The position numbers were made by a program, and so were the translations under genes. A stretch of 64,000 nt of DNA, taken from assembly GCF_001639065.2 (NCBI RefSeq), contig NZ_LQXO02000036.1, positions 41,366-105,365 on the forward strand. Reading direction: 5' to 3'. The notes beneath the pieces were generated by a model, which searched no databases, had not been told where the DNA came from, and saw only the letters and a list, made by a program, of their open reading frames with translations. This document shows positions 53,890 through 62,977 of the stretch, in pieces. Each line of letters begins with the position of its first letter. Position 1 is the stretch's first letter. The DNA comes from Vibrio barjaei. Lineage in GTDB: Bacteria > Pseudomonadota > Gammaproteobacteria > Enterobacterales > Vibrionaceae.

Positions 53890-55443
53890 TTATTCAACCA
53901 CTAGATCGCCAAAGTAAGGCATTACCATAGGGTTAACAATTGCTGCTGCTTTCACGTTAGACTTCGCGCCCCACGCTTCACTTTGCCAGTGTAGCGGTAC
54001 AAATGCTGCGTCGTTGTATAGTGTTGCTTCAACGCCTTTCAGCATTTCAGCACGCTTAGCAGGATCCGTTTCTACGTTCGCTGCTTCAACAATCGCATCC
54101 ATTTCTGGGTTTGAGTAGTGACCACAGTTGTACTGACCACGACCAGTTTCTTCGTTACGAGTCATTGTTAGGAACTCATTGAAGTTCGCTGAATCTTCAG
54201 TATCTGAGTGCCAACCGATCATCATCATGTCCGCTGCACACACATCAAACTCTGGCCAGTATTGCGCTTTAGGCATGGTCTTAAGATCAACTTTAATGCC
54301 GATCTTAGACAGCATCGCTGCCGCTGCTTGCGCTACTTTCGCGTCGTTCACATAACGGTTGTTAGGTGCCATCATCGTTAGCGTGAAGCCATTCTCATAG
54401 CCAGCTTCTTTCATCAACTCTTTCGCTTTTTTCACGTCGTAACGTGGAACAAGCGCATCGTTGTGACCAACGTAGCCTGTTGGGCTTTGCTGACCAGCAG
54501 CGGTTGCGAAGCCTTTCATGATTTTCTTAACGATACCTTCGTTGTTGATTGCGTGAACAATCGCCTGACGAACGCGAACATCTTTCAGTGCTTCGTTGCT
54601 TTCTTGGTTCATTTGGAACGTGATGATACGCGTACCAGGTAGCGTCACTAAATCAACACCTTCAGCGCTAGCTACACGTTTGTGGTCGTTTGGCGCAACT
54701 GGGTGAATCATATCAACACCACCAGAAAGAAGTGCTGCTACACGCGTCGCGTCTTCTTTAATTGGTACTAATGTTAGCTTGTCTACGTTACCTTTGGTTT
54801 CTTTGTCCCAATAGTCAGCGAAACGCTCAAATTCAACCTTAACGCCTTGCTCACGAGCTGTGACGATGAAGGGGCCAGTACCAGAAACATGCGTCGATGC
54901 AAAAGAGTTACCGTGCTTAACTAGCTCAGATTTGTCTTTGCCATCTGCCGTTTTACCTGAGTAAAACTTGCTGTCCATAGGGAAGATGTACGTCGCTGTT
55001 TGTAGTACAAGTGGGTAAGGACCTTTAGTCACTAGGTCAAACGTGTAGTCATCAACCTTAACGATTTTCTCGTACGGGTCGAAGATAGCTTTAAAGTCAG
55101 GAGAGCTTTGAAGACGGTTAAATGTCCAAACAACATCGTCTGCTGTTAGGCCATTACCAGAGTGGAACTTAACGCCTTCACGTAGCTTAAAACGAACCGT
55201 TGTGTCATTCACACGTTCCCAGCTTTCAGCCAGACGAGGTTCGAAGTCCATTTCTTGGGTGAAACGAACGAGTGGGTCAAATACCATGTGTGACATTTGC
55301 AATGTGCCACCAGACAACTGCTCATGCGGGTCTAGAGATACTGGGTCAGCTGCATAGCCAACTTTGATATCTGCTGCCAGAGTATTAAAACTTAGGCCCG
55401 CTGCCATTAGCGCTACTGCTAATTTGCTTTTCATGGTTCTCAT
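53890..55443 (-). CDS. Peptide-type ABC transporter substrate-binding protein (SBP family 5)
   Basis: 517 aa. Signal peptide ends 'LSFNTLA', mature 'ADIKVGYAADPVSLDPHEQLSGGT' (split). Family 5 landmarks: 'VRFKLREGVKFHSGNGLTADDVVWTFNRL' (split), 'GTGPFIV', 'DVRVRQAIVHAINNEGIV' and 'PLHWQSEAWGAK'. Periplasmic. Start ATG 55443 has AAGGAG 8 bases upstream; in-frame starts further up lack this spacing. Gene order (ATPase fused, SBP, two permeases) equals E. coli gsiABCD, but the sequence alone does not fix glutathione as substrate. Confidence 0.9.
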   Translation of the reverse strand: MRTMKSKLAVALMAAGLSFNTLAADIKVGYAADPVSLDPHEQLSGGTLQMSHMVFDPLVRFTQEMDFEPRLAESWERVNDTTVRFKLREGVKFHSGNGLTADDVVWTFNRLQSSPDFKAIFDPYEKIVKVDDYTFDLVTKGPYPLVLQTATYIFPMDSKFYSGKTADGKDKSELVKHGNSFASTHVSGTGPFIVTAREQGVKVEFERFADYWDKETKGNVDKLTLVPIKEDATRVAALLSGGVDMIHPVAPNDHKRVASAEGVDLVTLPGTRIITFQMNQESNEALKDVRVRQAIVHAINNEGIVKKIMKGFATAAGQQSPTGYVGHNDALVPRYDVKKAKELMKEAGYENGFTLTMMAPNNRYVNDAKVAQAAAAMLSKIGIKVDLKTMPKAQYWPEFDVCAADMMMIGWHSDTEDSANFNEFLTMTRNEETGRGQYNCGHYSNPEMDAIVEAANVETDPAKRAEMLKGVEATLYNDAAFVPLHWQSEAWGAKSNVKAAAIVNPMVMPYFGDLVVE

Positions 55444-55463
55444 TTGCATAACTCCTTCATGCG

Positions 55464-55477
55464 GGGATCCGGATCCC
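55464..55477 (-). promoter_or_regulatory. 14-bp perfect palindrome GGGATCCGGATCCC between ATPase and binding-protein genes
   Basis: The palindrome sits in the 85-bp gap, about 20 bases upstream of the binding-protein start. It could form a short RNA stem or bind a regulator to set the ATPase to SBP ratio. Confidence 0.35.
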
Positions 55478-55528
55478 TTGTTGTTGTGTTTGCTTCTGTT
55501 ATCGAGTCCCAATAGGGAATTGTATGGC

Positions 55529-57247
55529 TTACGCCGTTTTTGCTACATCATCTCTTAAGCCTTTGAATTCAGGCATTAAGGAAATTAGGTGCTGACTGTA
55601 TTCATGCTGCGGATCAGTAAATAGCTGCTCCGTCGGTGCCACTTCCAATAGCGTACCCATTTGCATCACGCCCACTCGGTCACACATTTGACGAATTACA
55701 GGCAAGTCATGACTGATGAACAGCATGGTCAGGTTAAGTTCTTGTTGTAGATCTTTGAGTAGGTTAAGTATTTGAGCCTGAACCGATACATCAAGTGCCG
55801 ACGTTGGTTCGTCACAAATCAACAAACGTGGGCGCGTTGCTAGTGCACGCGCGATAGAAATACGCTGACGCTGACCACCAGAGAACTCGTGTGGGTATTT
55901 CACCCCCGCCATTTTTCCTAAACCTACGTGCTCCAACAGGTCTTCGACGATTCGTTTAGTTTCGGTCTCGTTTGCCGTCAATTTATGGAAACGAATTGGC
56001 TCTGCGATGATGTCGTAGATTTTCATACGAGGGTTCATCGAAGTATACGGGTTCTGAAACACCATCTGCATCTGGCGACGCATCGGGCGACGCTCTTTCT
56101 CAGACTTCAGCGACGTAAGGTCAATACCTTCAAACGTGACTTTGCCAGAGTTAGGGGCATATAGACCCGCAATCACACGTGCAATGGTCGATTTACCCGA
56201 TCCCGATTCACCCACTAATCCAAACGTTTCACCTTCATGCACTTCGAAGCTAACGTTGTTTGACGCTTGAACGTACTCACGTCGGCTTTCAAATAGCGAA
56301 TCTTTCGTAACGAAGCGTAGGTTGACGTTTTCTACGTTAAGAAGCGGACCAGTATAATCACGGTGATCCTGGCTTTGACCCAACCAGTGGTTCTTAACAT
56401 CTAAAGGTTCCATCTCATGTGCTTCTTCGATGTAGCTCACGAGAGGGAAACGATCGAGTTTCATGTCTGAACGCGGTACTGCTGAAATCAGGCTACGTGT
56501 GTATGGGTGATCGGGTTCACCCAGTACTTTTGCCGTTGGCCCAAACTCTACCAAGTCACCACGGTACATTACCGCTACGCGATCCGTTACGTTAGAAACC
56601 ACACCCATATCGTGCGTCACCAACATACAACCAACATTGTTCTTGATACACAGATCGCGAATCAAACCTAAGATTTGATCCTGAATCGATACATCAAGTG
56701 CCGTCGTGGGTTCGTCTGCAATGATAAGATCCGGTTCGCCGGCAAGCGCGATAGCGATCACCACACGCTGACGCATACCACCAGAGAATTGGTGAGGGTA
56801 TTGCTTCAAGCGGTTTTCTGGTTGTGGGATACCCACTTGATTCATGAGATTGAGCGCGCGTTGATACGCTTCATCATCCGATACCTTCATATTGGCATGG
56901 ATGGTTTCTTTTAATTGTTGCTCAACAGTGAATAGTGGGTTGAGAGAGGTCATTGGGTCTTGAAATATAAACCCGATTTTTGAGCCACGAACTTTGCGCA
57001 TCGCTTCTGGCGTTAAACCAGAGACTTTTTCTCCATCTAGGAAAACCTCACCACTAGCAATAACGCCAGGAGGTGAAAGCAAATCGATAACAGCGTTACC
57101 TACCGTTGATTTGCCCGCGCCGGACTCCCCAACCACACCAACTATTTCGCCGCGTTCAATATTGAACGACAAAGATTTAACCGCGGCATGTACCCCATGG
57201 CGTGATGGGTATTCGATACGAAGATCTTTTACTTCTAATAGTGACAT
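55529..57247 (-). CDS. Fused double ATP-binding protein of peptide-type ABC importer
   Basis: 572 aa made of two complete ATPase domains. Domain 1 (about residues 1-265): Walker A 'GVVGESGAGKST', signature 'FSGGMRQRV', Walker B 'LIIADEPTTALD'. Domain 2 (about 300-560): Walker A 'GLVGESGSGKST', signature 'FSGGQRQRI', Walker B 'LLICDEPTSALD'. DppD and DppF are normally separate; a fusion is typical of GsiA/YejF. Start ATG 57247 with a weak AGGT upstream; an in-frame Met 19 codons earlier is possible. First gene of the operon. Confidence 0.93.
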   Translation of the reverse strand: MSLLEVKDLRIEYPSRHGVHAAVKSLSFNIERGEIVGVVGESGAGKSTVGNAVIDLLSPPGVIASGEVFLDGEKVSGLTPEAMRKVRGSKIGFIFQDPMTSLNPLFTVEQQLKETIHANMKVSDDEAYQRALNLMNQVGIPQPENRLKQYPHQFSGGMRQRVVIAIALAGEPDLIIADEPTTALDVSIQDQILGLIRDLCIKNNVGCMLVTHDMGVVSNVTDRVAVMYRGDLVEFGPTAKVLGEPDHPYTRSLISAVPRSDMKLDRFPLVSYIEEAHEMEPLDVKNHWLGQSQDHRDYTGPLLNVENVNLRFVTKDSLFESRREYVQASNNVSFEVHEGETFGLVGESGSGKSTIARVIAGLYAPNSGKVTFEGIDLTSLKSEKERRPMRRQMQMVFQNPYTSMNPRMKIYDIIAEPIRFHKLTANETETKRIVEDLLEHVGLGKMAGVKYPHEFSGGQRQRISIARALATRPRLLICDEPTSALDVSVQAQILNLLKDLQQELNLTMLFISHDLPVIRQMCDRVGVMQMGTLLEVAPTEQLFTDPQHEYSQHLISLMPEFKGLRDDVAKTA

Positions 57248-57910
57248 TACCAGACCTCTACTGCTTTGGCAGCTTTCTGCCCCTGTCTGAAAAATTGAAT
57301 CCATTCTTAGGCAGCATTTTCTGCTGACTATTTATAAGGGCATCAATTTGGCAAATCTTTCACAGAAAAGCAACAAAAATAGGATAAAAATTCGAAATTG
57401 AGCAAATCTAAAGCAGTATAAATAAATATATATGCAATTTAAGTACATATAGTAGTGATACAAGTGGCATGAAAAGTTGATGTACACTCAGAAATTCGTG
57501 CTAGACAACGAATATAAAACGCCGAACTTCACGTTATCGGCAATATTTATGACTAATGCCACTCGCATATTTATTCTGATGTAGTTTTAACACTATAGAA
57601 ACATAAATTTTGTAACATGACAGAGTGCAGCACCAAACTCTAGATCTTCGTCACATTTAATACACTGATCACTTTGATAAGTCGATTGCACAGTATTTTC
57701 CGCTATTGTGATTTACAACAAGTCACAACCCTGCATATTGAACAAAATACTGGCCATCGTGCGATCGGTAGAATTTAGCTCCAATTCTTACTCATGAAGA
57801 ATGGGGGAAATGTTATTCAATGGCTGTTCTCATAGACGAACCACTGAAGATTTAGCCGTAACAATGGCACTTAACAGTCAAAATCACCTATCAAGCGCCA
57901 CAATTACGTT
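57248..57910 (-). other. A+T-rich upstream region of the ABC transporter operon
   Basis: 663 bp without a supported gene. It contains an inverted repeat TTGTGA-N11-TCACAA at 57706-57728 (an operator-like site, but the spacing is wrong for CRP) and several A+T tracts. The proximal 200 bp should hold the operon promoter; none could be assigned confidently. Confidence 0.45.
57706..57728. promoter_or_regulatory. Inverted repeat TTGTGA-N11-TCACAA (operator candidate)
   Basis: Two perfect complementary 6-mers at 17-bp centre spacing. CRP sites use N6 between TGTGA and TCACA, so this is not a standard CRP site. It is 460 bp upstream of the ATPase start. Confidence 0.3.
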
Positions 57911-58429
57911 TTAGTGAGGTGTAGTTGTCGGTTCAAAACGGAAAATAGCTTCTATTTTCCTCCACAATTGTTCGCCCGCTATAAATATCGCCGCTACAAA
58001 GGTGATATCACAAGCCAGTGCTATCACCTTTCTATGCTCTATCCAGTCCATACCAAAGGTTGGAAAGTAAAACAGCACCATATTCATAACAGGGCCCGCC
58101 ACTACCATCAGTAGTAATCCCATATAGTAGCCAAATCTTGTAGAGTGGCGACTAGGCTTGAGCTTCAGTAAATGTCTAACAAACCAATTTCTGATTTGCT
58201 GTAGGCGCTCCTTGCCTAACAAGCACAGAGCGACAATAGTCGCCACTTCAGGTACACCAAAAATCATTGCACCGCTGAGTAACGCTTTTTTACTGCTGCA
58301 AATCTCCATTGAACTAATCAAGGGAATAAGTAACGGACTCGATAAAGCGAGCAACAACGACATTATGCCCAAGCTAACCCGCAAATAAGCTAATGCTGAG
58401 CGGAACAAAACGCCAAAATCTAATTTCAT
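57911..58429 (-). CDS. Four-span inner-membrane protein of unknown function
   Basis: 172 aa, unrecognised. Four hydrophobic segments at about residues 20-40, 47-70, 100-122 and 136-153, with a basic loop 'WFVRHLLKLKPSRHSTRFGYYMG' (split) between the second and third. Resembles small 'transporter suffix'-type proteins seen in vibrios, but that is an impression only. It follows the amidinotransferase gene (56 bp) on the same strand, so they may be cotranscribed. Confidence 0.6.
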   Translation of the reverse strand: MKLDFGVLFRSALAYLRVSLGIMSLLLALSSPLLIPLISSMEICSSKKALLSGAMIFGVPEVATIVALCLLGKERLQQIRNWFVRHLLKLKPSRHSTRFGYYMGLLLMVVAGPVMNMVLFYFPTFGMDWIEHRKVIALACDITFVAAIFIAGEQLWRKIEAIFRFEPTTTPH

Positions 58430-58485
58430 ATAAGGAACACCCTGTTACCCCTCATATAAAATGAGGGGGATAGAAGGGAAAACGA

Positions 58486-59511
58486 CTAGTGTATGTCTCT
58501 GCGGAGCACCGAGGTCTTACAGCGCATTCCACCACAAAGCTTCGCGTGATGAGAAAATGGAACGGTCACAACCGTTAATCCTTTTGCTTCCAGTTTTCGA
58601 TTGAGAGCTGGGGTCTCTTCTGGCATTAGGATGTGGCTTTCATCAAGCATCACTGCACACGGCCCGGTTGCCAGCGCTTCTTCTCTGTTTGCCCATACCA
58701 CATCAAAGTCATCCATAAATTCAGGTAAACCGTTTGGAAAGGCGTCTCGATAAGCGATCACAAGTTTAGGACCGGCCACACACATAACAGCAAACAAGTG
58801 ATGGATTCCGGTATCTTCCACTTCTGTGATACATACTTGGTAACCATCGTGTTCTAGCATGCGCTTAACCCACTCAGCGCCACGAGCATTAGTTGATGAA
58901 GGACCTGTTGCCACCAGTATTCTTCCATCACCAAGGTTGAGCACATCTCCCCCCTCATAAATGTAATCTCGATTTAGGGTCGGCCTTGGTGCCGTGTAAT
59001 GTAGAACGTGGTTATCACCATCAATAAAGGGGAGATGGAGTTCTCGCACTGGCGCTATAGAAGCCCAGCTCATATCGCTTGCCCAGACATTCTCCAAAAC
59101 ATTTCGACCTACCACCCAAATAGGTTCTGCAGCGAAGATTTGGGTAAAAACATTCGTTCTTTGGCACGCGGCTATTTCTTCTTCAGACACTTCCCTAGCC
59201 TGATGAACCTTTATACCAAAGTCCTGAAATGCTTTGATCAACGCGTCATTCTCACGCTCTAGGGCCGCAGAAAATGATGGAGAAGCATGAGAAAGTAACT
59301 GCCCTCCCGCTTTTTCACAGAGATCATATAGGTCGGGCTGCAGTACACTCTGATATGTTGCTTTTACCTCTTCTGTTAGCACCGGCAGGCGGAAGTTCTG
59401 GCTGTAACCCACAGCCACCTCTCGGAGCTTTCCATAAAGGTTAAACTCTCCATAACTGTGTCTAGTTGCGGCTGGTACATAGACTTGGTGTTGTGTTGTG
59501 ATTTTCGACAT
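58486..59511 (-). CDS. Amidinotransferase-superfamily enzyme (guanidino-group modifying)
   Basis: 341 aa. The pentein-fold signature is present: 'YIYEGGDVLNLGDGRIL' with Glu186 and Asp189, 'DTGIHHLFAVMCVAGPK' with His238, and the nucleophile Cys331 in 'LCGGMRCKTSVLRRD'. This combination matches arginine:glycine amidinotransferase-like enzymes better than arginine deiminase (GGxHC..TxxxxR end). It likely moves an amidino group from arginine to an unknown amine, or hydrolyses a guanidine. Start ATG 59511 has GGGGAG 7 bases upstream. Neighbours give no pathway. Confidence 0.75.
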   Translation of the reverse strand: MSKITTQHQVYVPAATRHSYGEFNLYGKLREVAVGYSQNFRLPVLTEEVKATYQSVLQPDLYDLCEKAGGQLLSHASPSFSAALERENDALIKAFQDFGIKVHQAREVSEEEIAACQRTNVFTQIFAAEPIWVVGRNVLENVWASDMSWASIAPVRELHLPFIDGDNHVLHYTAPRPTLNRDYIYEGGDVLNLGDGRILVATGPSSTNARGAEWVKRMLEHDGYQVCITEVEDTGIHHLFAVMCVAGPKLVIAYRDAFPNGLPEFMDDFDVVWANREEALATGPCAVMLDESHILMPEETPALNRKLEAKGLTVVTVPFSHHAKLCGGMRCKTSVLRRDIH

Positions 59512-59663
59512 AGGATTACTCCCCAAATAAGTTAGAAAAAGAGAGTCCTTTCTCCGATGAACAATTTGAGGTTAACCTAATAGGCTAAAGTGCAAAAAAC
59601 ACTCTACGCAGTGAAAGGCTTTCACTTTGGGGGGGAATACCATAAGATAACTGAAACAGAGGG

Positions 59664-60029
59664 CTAGCGCGCCCTGACCACCACTCGATAGGAAACCACC
59701 CCCTCAACTTCAACACCCGCTTCACTACCAATGTAAGTCGACATGCTGGGCAATTGCAGTTGATTCGAGTTTAACGGCTCACTATTACTTTGCTCGATTA
59801 TGGTGTAATGCAAGTCGGCAATATTGTTTGCCACTGACGACTCGCTGACCAGGAACACGCGAGTATGCTTGTCTTTTTTAATCAACTTGCTTTCTCGCAA
59901 CCCAATGGTGACATCACCACGAAACACGTTCACAACATTGAGTTGCAATTCAGCGACATAGTCTGCTGCACGTAAGGAAGGAGCGGCGATTAACACCAAA
60001 ATGATGGATAGCTTTCGTAAACAACCCAT
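59664..60029 (-). CDS. Small exported hypothetical protein
   Basis: 121 aa with a signal peptide ending 'LIAAPSLRA' and mature start 'ADYVAELQLNVVNVFRGD'. The rest is beta-rich and ends 'EGVVSYRVVVRAR'. Unrecognised; likely periplasmic. Start ATG 60029 has AAAGGTG upstream; a GTG three codons earlier is possible. The preceding N-terminus 'MGC' could also suggest lipidation, but the Cys is too near the start for a normal lipobox. Confidence 0.6.
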   Translation of the reverse strand: MGCLRKLSIILVLIAAPSLRAADYVAELQLNVVNVFRGDVTIGLRESKLIKKDKHTRVFLVSESSVANNIADLHYTIIEQSNSEPLNSNQLQLPSMSTYIGSEAGVEVEGVVSYRVVVRAR

Positions 60030-60138
60030 TTCTATCACCTTTACACGTTTTCTTCGGAACAGCAGCGTAGTCGAGTTAAGTTCAGTTCAGAAAAAAACTT
60101 AAACTCTGAACGTAAATCCATACAGCACTGGTAACCAA

Positions 60139-60966
60139 CTAGCTTCTGTTCAACTGAATATAACGAACTAGGCGATTAACCAACTTGGCTTCTGCTTTTA
60201 ACTGTTGCTGCCAGACCAAGCTAAAGTGCCGTTGATAGCTTGGTTTTTCCGTCAGTTCTACCTTGCCTTCGCTCAAAGCCATAATTACCTCACCTTTTGG
60301 TAGCCAGCCTTTGCCATAAAAATTTACCAAGGCTTCAAGCATATCAACCGGTCGGTTAAATGAAATGAGGTCTTTGTACTGGTGTGTATTGTTAACCCAC
60401 AACGGCTGCCCGTTTTCATCGTGAACAGACATCATACGATGCTGTTTGTTTGTCTGTAACGGTGCCTGTACCTCGACAAACTCACGCCCCCCAACGTGTT
60501 GAGCTTCAAGAAAGGGAGGTAAGTGCGATAACGGTTGAGTCAATGCTAAATCACATTGCTGTTTTATCAAGAGCTGATGAATGGTTGCCGTATCTGTGCG
60601 AAACAAATCTATGCTTCGAAGCGAATTGTCAGTAATGATGAGCTGAGAGAGCTGATTCACTTCATCCAGTGCGATGCCGTAATCAAAACAAACCCGCAGC
60701 TTTTTGACATTCTCTTTGCTGGAGAAAGTGTGAGTGAGGGCCAGCACCTCATCAAACTCCATTGCTCGCGGTAAAAATCTCAGACCAAAAGAAGACAGCT
60801 TGAGTGGTCGAGTGCCTTTGATAAACAGCTCGCAACCAAGAGAAGCTTCCAAACGACTCACTGTTGCCGTAAGTGCTGGCTGACTTTTGCCAAGTGCTCG
60901 TGCCGCTTTTCTCACGCTGCCATGATGAGCAATAGCAACAAAAATTTTGATTTGGTCAAGAGTCAT
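60139..60966 (-). CDS. LysR-family transcriptional regulator
   Basis: 275 aa. N-terminal winged helix-turn-helix 'MTLDQIKIFVAIAHHGSVRKAARALGKSQPALTATVSRLE' (split) and a weak effector-binding half. The ATG overlaps the upstream LysR gene by 11 bp (the stop of that gene lies inside this start), so translation is coupled. Target genes unknown. Confidence 0.85.
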   Translation of the reverse strand: MTLDQIKIFVAIAHHGSVRKAARALGKSQPALTATVSRLEASLGCELFIKGTRPLKLSSFGLRFLPRAMEFDEVLALTHTFSSKENVKKLRVCFDYGIALDEVNQLSQLIITDNSLRSIDLFRTDTATIHQLLIKQQCDLALTQPLSHLPPFLEAQHVGGREFVEVQAPLQTNKQHRMMSVHDENGQPLWVNNTHQYKDLISFNRPVDMLEALVNFYGKGWLPKGEVIMALSEGKVELTEKPSYQRHFSLVWQQQLKAEAKLVNRLVRYIQLNRS

Positions 60967-61846
60967 CCTGTTGTCTACCTCTCATTGACTTGCTCATCGC
61001 CCAGTCTGTCAAACATTGCAACACTTGACTCCCTGTTAAATGCTCTCCCCAGAAAACCGACACTCCCCAAGTCGCTTTAAGGTGCGGTTCTGTCACGATT
61101 TTCATAGTGTCTGTTAGATCAATATTGTTGTACACCGCAGACGTATGACTCGGTAACTCCGAAAGAATGGCAGCTATTTGTTGATGATCGGTGACTCGAA
61201 TTTGCCAAGGACAAGGGAAATCGAAGCGCTTGTATATTGGAGCGGAAGTTCGCTTAGCATGAGAAATAGAGAGTTGAGGCAGTGTCAGAAGGTGGCCACT
61301 GTCGAACACGATTGGCGACTGGTTGCTGGATTCTAACAGCCCTTCACTACTGGTTATCAAGTAACTATCCACAGTACCAAGTGAAAAAAAGTTTGGTGTT
61401 TCGGGCCAAGGTAAATCAACCAGTGTCACTATCCAATCTAGGCACTGAGCATTAAAGGCGGCAATCAATTCATCACTAGGCAAGCAATTGACTCTAATAC
61501 TGATATTCAAATCGATGATAGAAGCCAAGATTTCTTGTTGCCAGACTCGAGGTAAAGCGATATCAACACCGAGTGTCATCTGTGTTGGTGACTCAACGGC
61601 CACTGCGTTTTTTAGCTCGTAGTAACTAGCAATCACAGCCTCTGCCCAAGGAAGTATCGCCTCCCCTTTTTCCGACAACTGTTTCTTGCCCGTGCCAACG
61701 ACAAACAACTCACCCCAGCGGCTTTCCAAATTCTGTATCGCCAGACTTACTGGGCCGTGAGTCTTGCCAAGCTTTTCAGCCGCCGCTACCACCGATCCTG
61801 TTTTCGCAACAGCGACAAAGCTCTCTAACTGCTCTATTGAAGCCAA
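60956..61846 (-). CDS. LysR-family transcriptional regulator, first of a coupled pair
   Basis: 296 aa. N-terminal HTH 'SIEQLESFVAVAKTGSVVAAAEKLGKTHGPVSLAIQNLES' (split), then a divergent effector half. Start is TTG at 61846 with AAGG seven bases upstream; a stop codon 15 bases upstream in frame rules out an ATG. It is translationally coupled to the LysR gene at 60139 and divergent from a third LysR gene 160 bp away. Confidence 0.85.
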   Translation of the reverse strand: MASIEQLESFVAVAKTGSVVAAAEKLGKTHGPVSLAIQNLESRWGELFVVGTGKKQLSEKGEAILPWAEAVIASYYELKNAVAVESPTQMTLGVDIALPRVWQQEILASIIDLNISIRVNCLPSDELIAAFNAQCLDWIVTLVDLPWPETPNFFSLGTVDSYLITSSEGLLESSNQSPIVFDSGHLLTLPQLSISHAKRTSAPIYKRFDFPCPWQIRVTDHQQIAAILSELPSHTSAVYNNIDLTDTMKIVTEPHLKATWGVSVFWGEHLTGSQVLQCLTDWAMSKSMRGRQQDDS

Positions 61847-62005
61847 GTGATAACCTTTTTAAACCATTAGTTCTAGATATTAGTTTATCAAAGATATTTA
61901 CCATGGCTTCACTTTTTAGGGAAAGCTCTGATTTTGGCTTGCAACATCATGTAGGGAATACGGGATAAGACAAGCACATTCACCCAATGTCTATATGAGG
62001 TTCTT

Positions 62006-62860
62006 ATGAATATCAATGCCATCAAAGCGTTTGTTATTACTACCGAGCTCGGCTCCATTTCCGCTGCTGCGAAAGCGATGAACAAAGGTCGGGTCCAAGT
62101 AAGTCAATGGATCGCCAATCTTGAGTTGGATTGGGGGATCGAGCTGTTTGATCGTGCTGGGCACAAACCCGTGTTAACAGAACAAGGTCAAGCGCTCTTG
62201 GATAAAGCATCATCCATTCTACAGCTGTCTGAAAAGTTAGCGTCTCATGTCGAGAAAATAAACGGTTCAGGCGCAGGCTGCATCCGACTTGGGATCACGA
62301 CATTTATCGACCCGAAAATTGTTTCTCATCTTATCCACCAGCTGCGCGACATTGATGCTGAAATGGATCTGCAGATTGAATTTTCGCCTTGTGATGACCT
62401 CATCGCGTCATCTGACTACGACTTTATTATTAGTCACTATCCCTATAGCGGGATTGGTCACTGGGAGTTTATGAATGTCACACAGCGCCAATTCGTTTCA
62501 GTCTGCGCACCTCAACATTCCATCGCCCAACTCGATGAAGTCTCTACAGAACAGCTGAGTCAGCATTTGGCTATCGCTATTACGCAGCAAAATGAATCTT
62601 TATGGGGTAGCTACAAGTTCGACACCATGTCGGTCAACAACGTGGCAACCGCAAGACAACTCGCCAAAGATGGCATTGGATGGATCTGTATCGATCAAGA
62701 CTCGATTAAACATGAGTTGAACAATAATGAGCTCGTCATCATCAATCACCGCGAAGCCATTCAGCGAAGTAAGTTTGGCCTTGGCTACCGCGATTCACAC
62801 TGTGCTAATGGAATACGAGAAGTGCTCTATAACGTTCTTCGTCAGCACGTCTCGCACTAG
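62006..62860 (+). CDS. LysR-family transcriptional regulator, divergent member
   Basis: 284 aa. HTH 'NAIKAFVITTELGSISAAAKAMNKGRVQVSQWIANLE' (split) and an effector domain with 'DDLIASSDYDFIISHYPY'. AGGT precedes the ATG. It is divergent from the pair at 60139-61846 across about 160 bp, and 118 bp upstream of the beta-barrel gene, which may be its target. Confidence 0.85.
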   Translation: MNINAIKAFVITTELGSISAAAKAMNKGRVQVSQWIANLELDWGIELFDRAGHKPVLTEQGQALLDKASSILQLSEKLASHVEKINGSGAGCIRLGITTFIDPKIVSHLIHQLRDIDAEMDLQIEFSPCDDLIASSDYDFIISHYPYSGIGHWEFMNVTQRQFVSVCAPQHSIAQLDEVSTEQLSQHLAIAITQQNESLWGSYKFDTMSVNNVATARQLAKDGIGWICIDQDSIKHELNNNELVIINHREAIQRSKFGLGYRDSHCANGIREVLYNVLRQHVSH

Positions 62861-62977
62861 CGCCGCCTCTGTCATAAACATCGACAGAGTCTGATTTTTA
62901 CAAAAACGCGCTCCTGATTACTATGCGCTTCGAAACACACAATAAGGTCAAAAGACCAAACTTTAAACGAGGAAAAT

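Noticed and set aside
55464..55477. GGATCCGGATCC as a cloning artefact (paired restriction sites)
   Set aside because: It lies in an ordinary intergenic gap with intact genes on both sides, so a natural palindrome is simpler.
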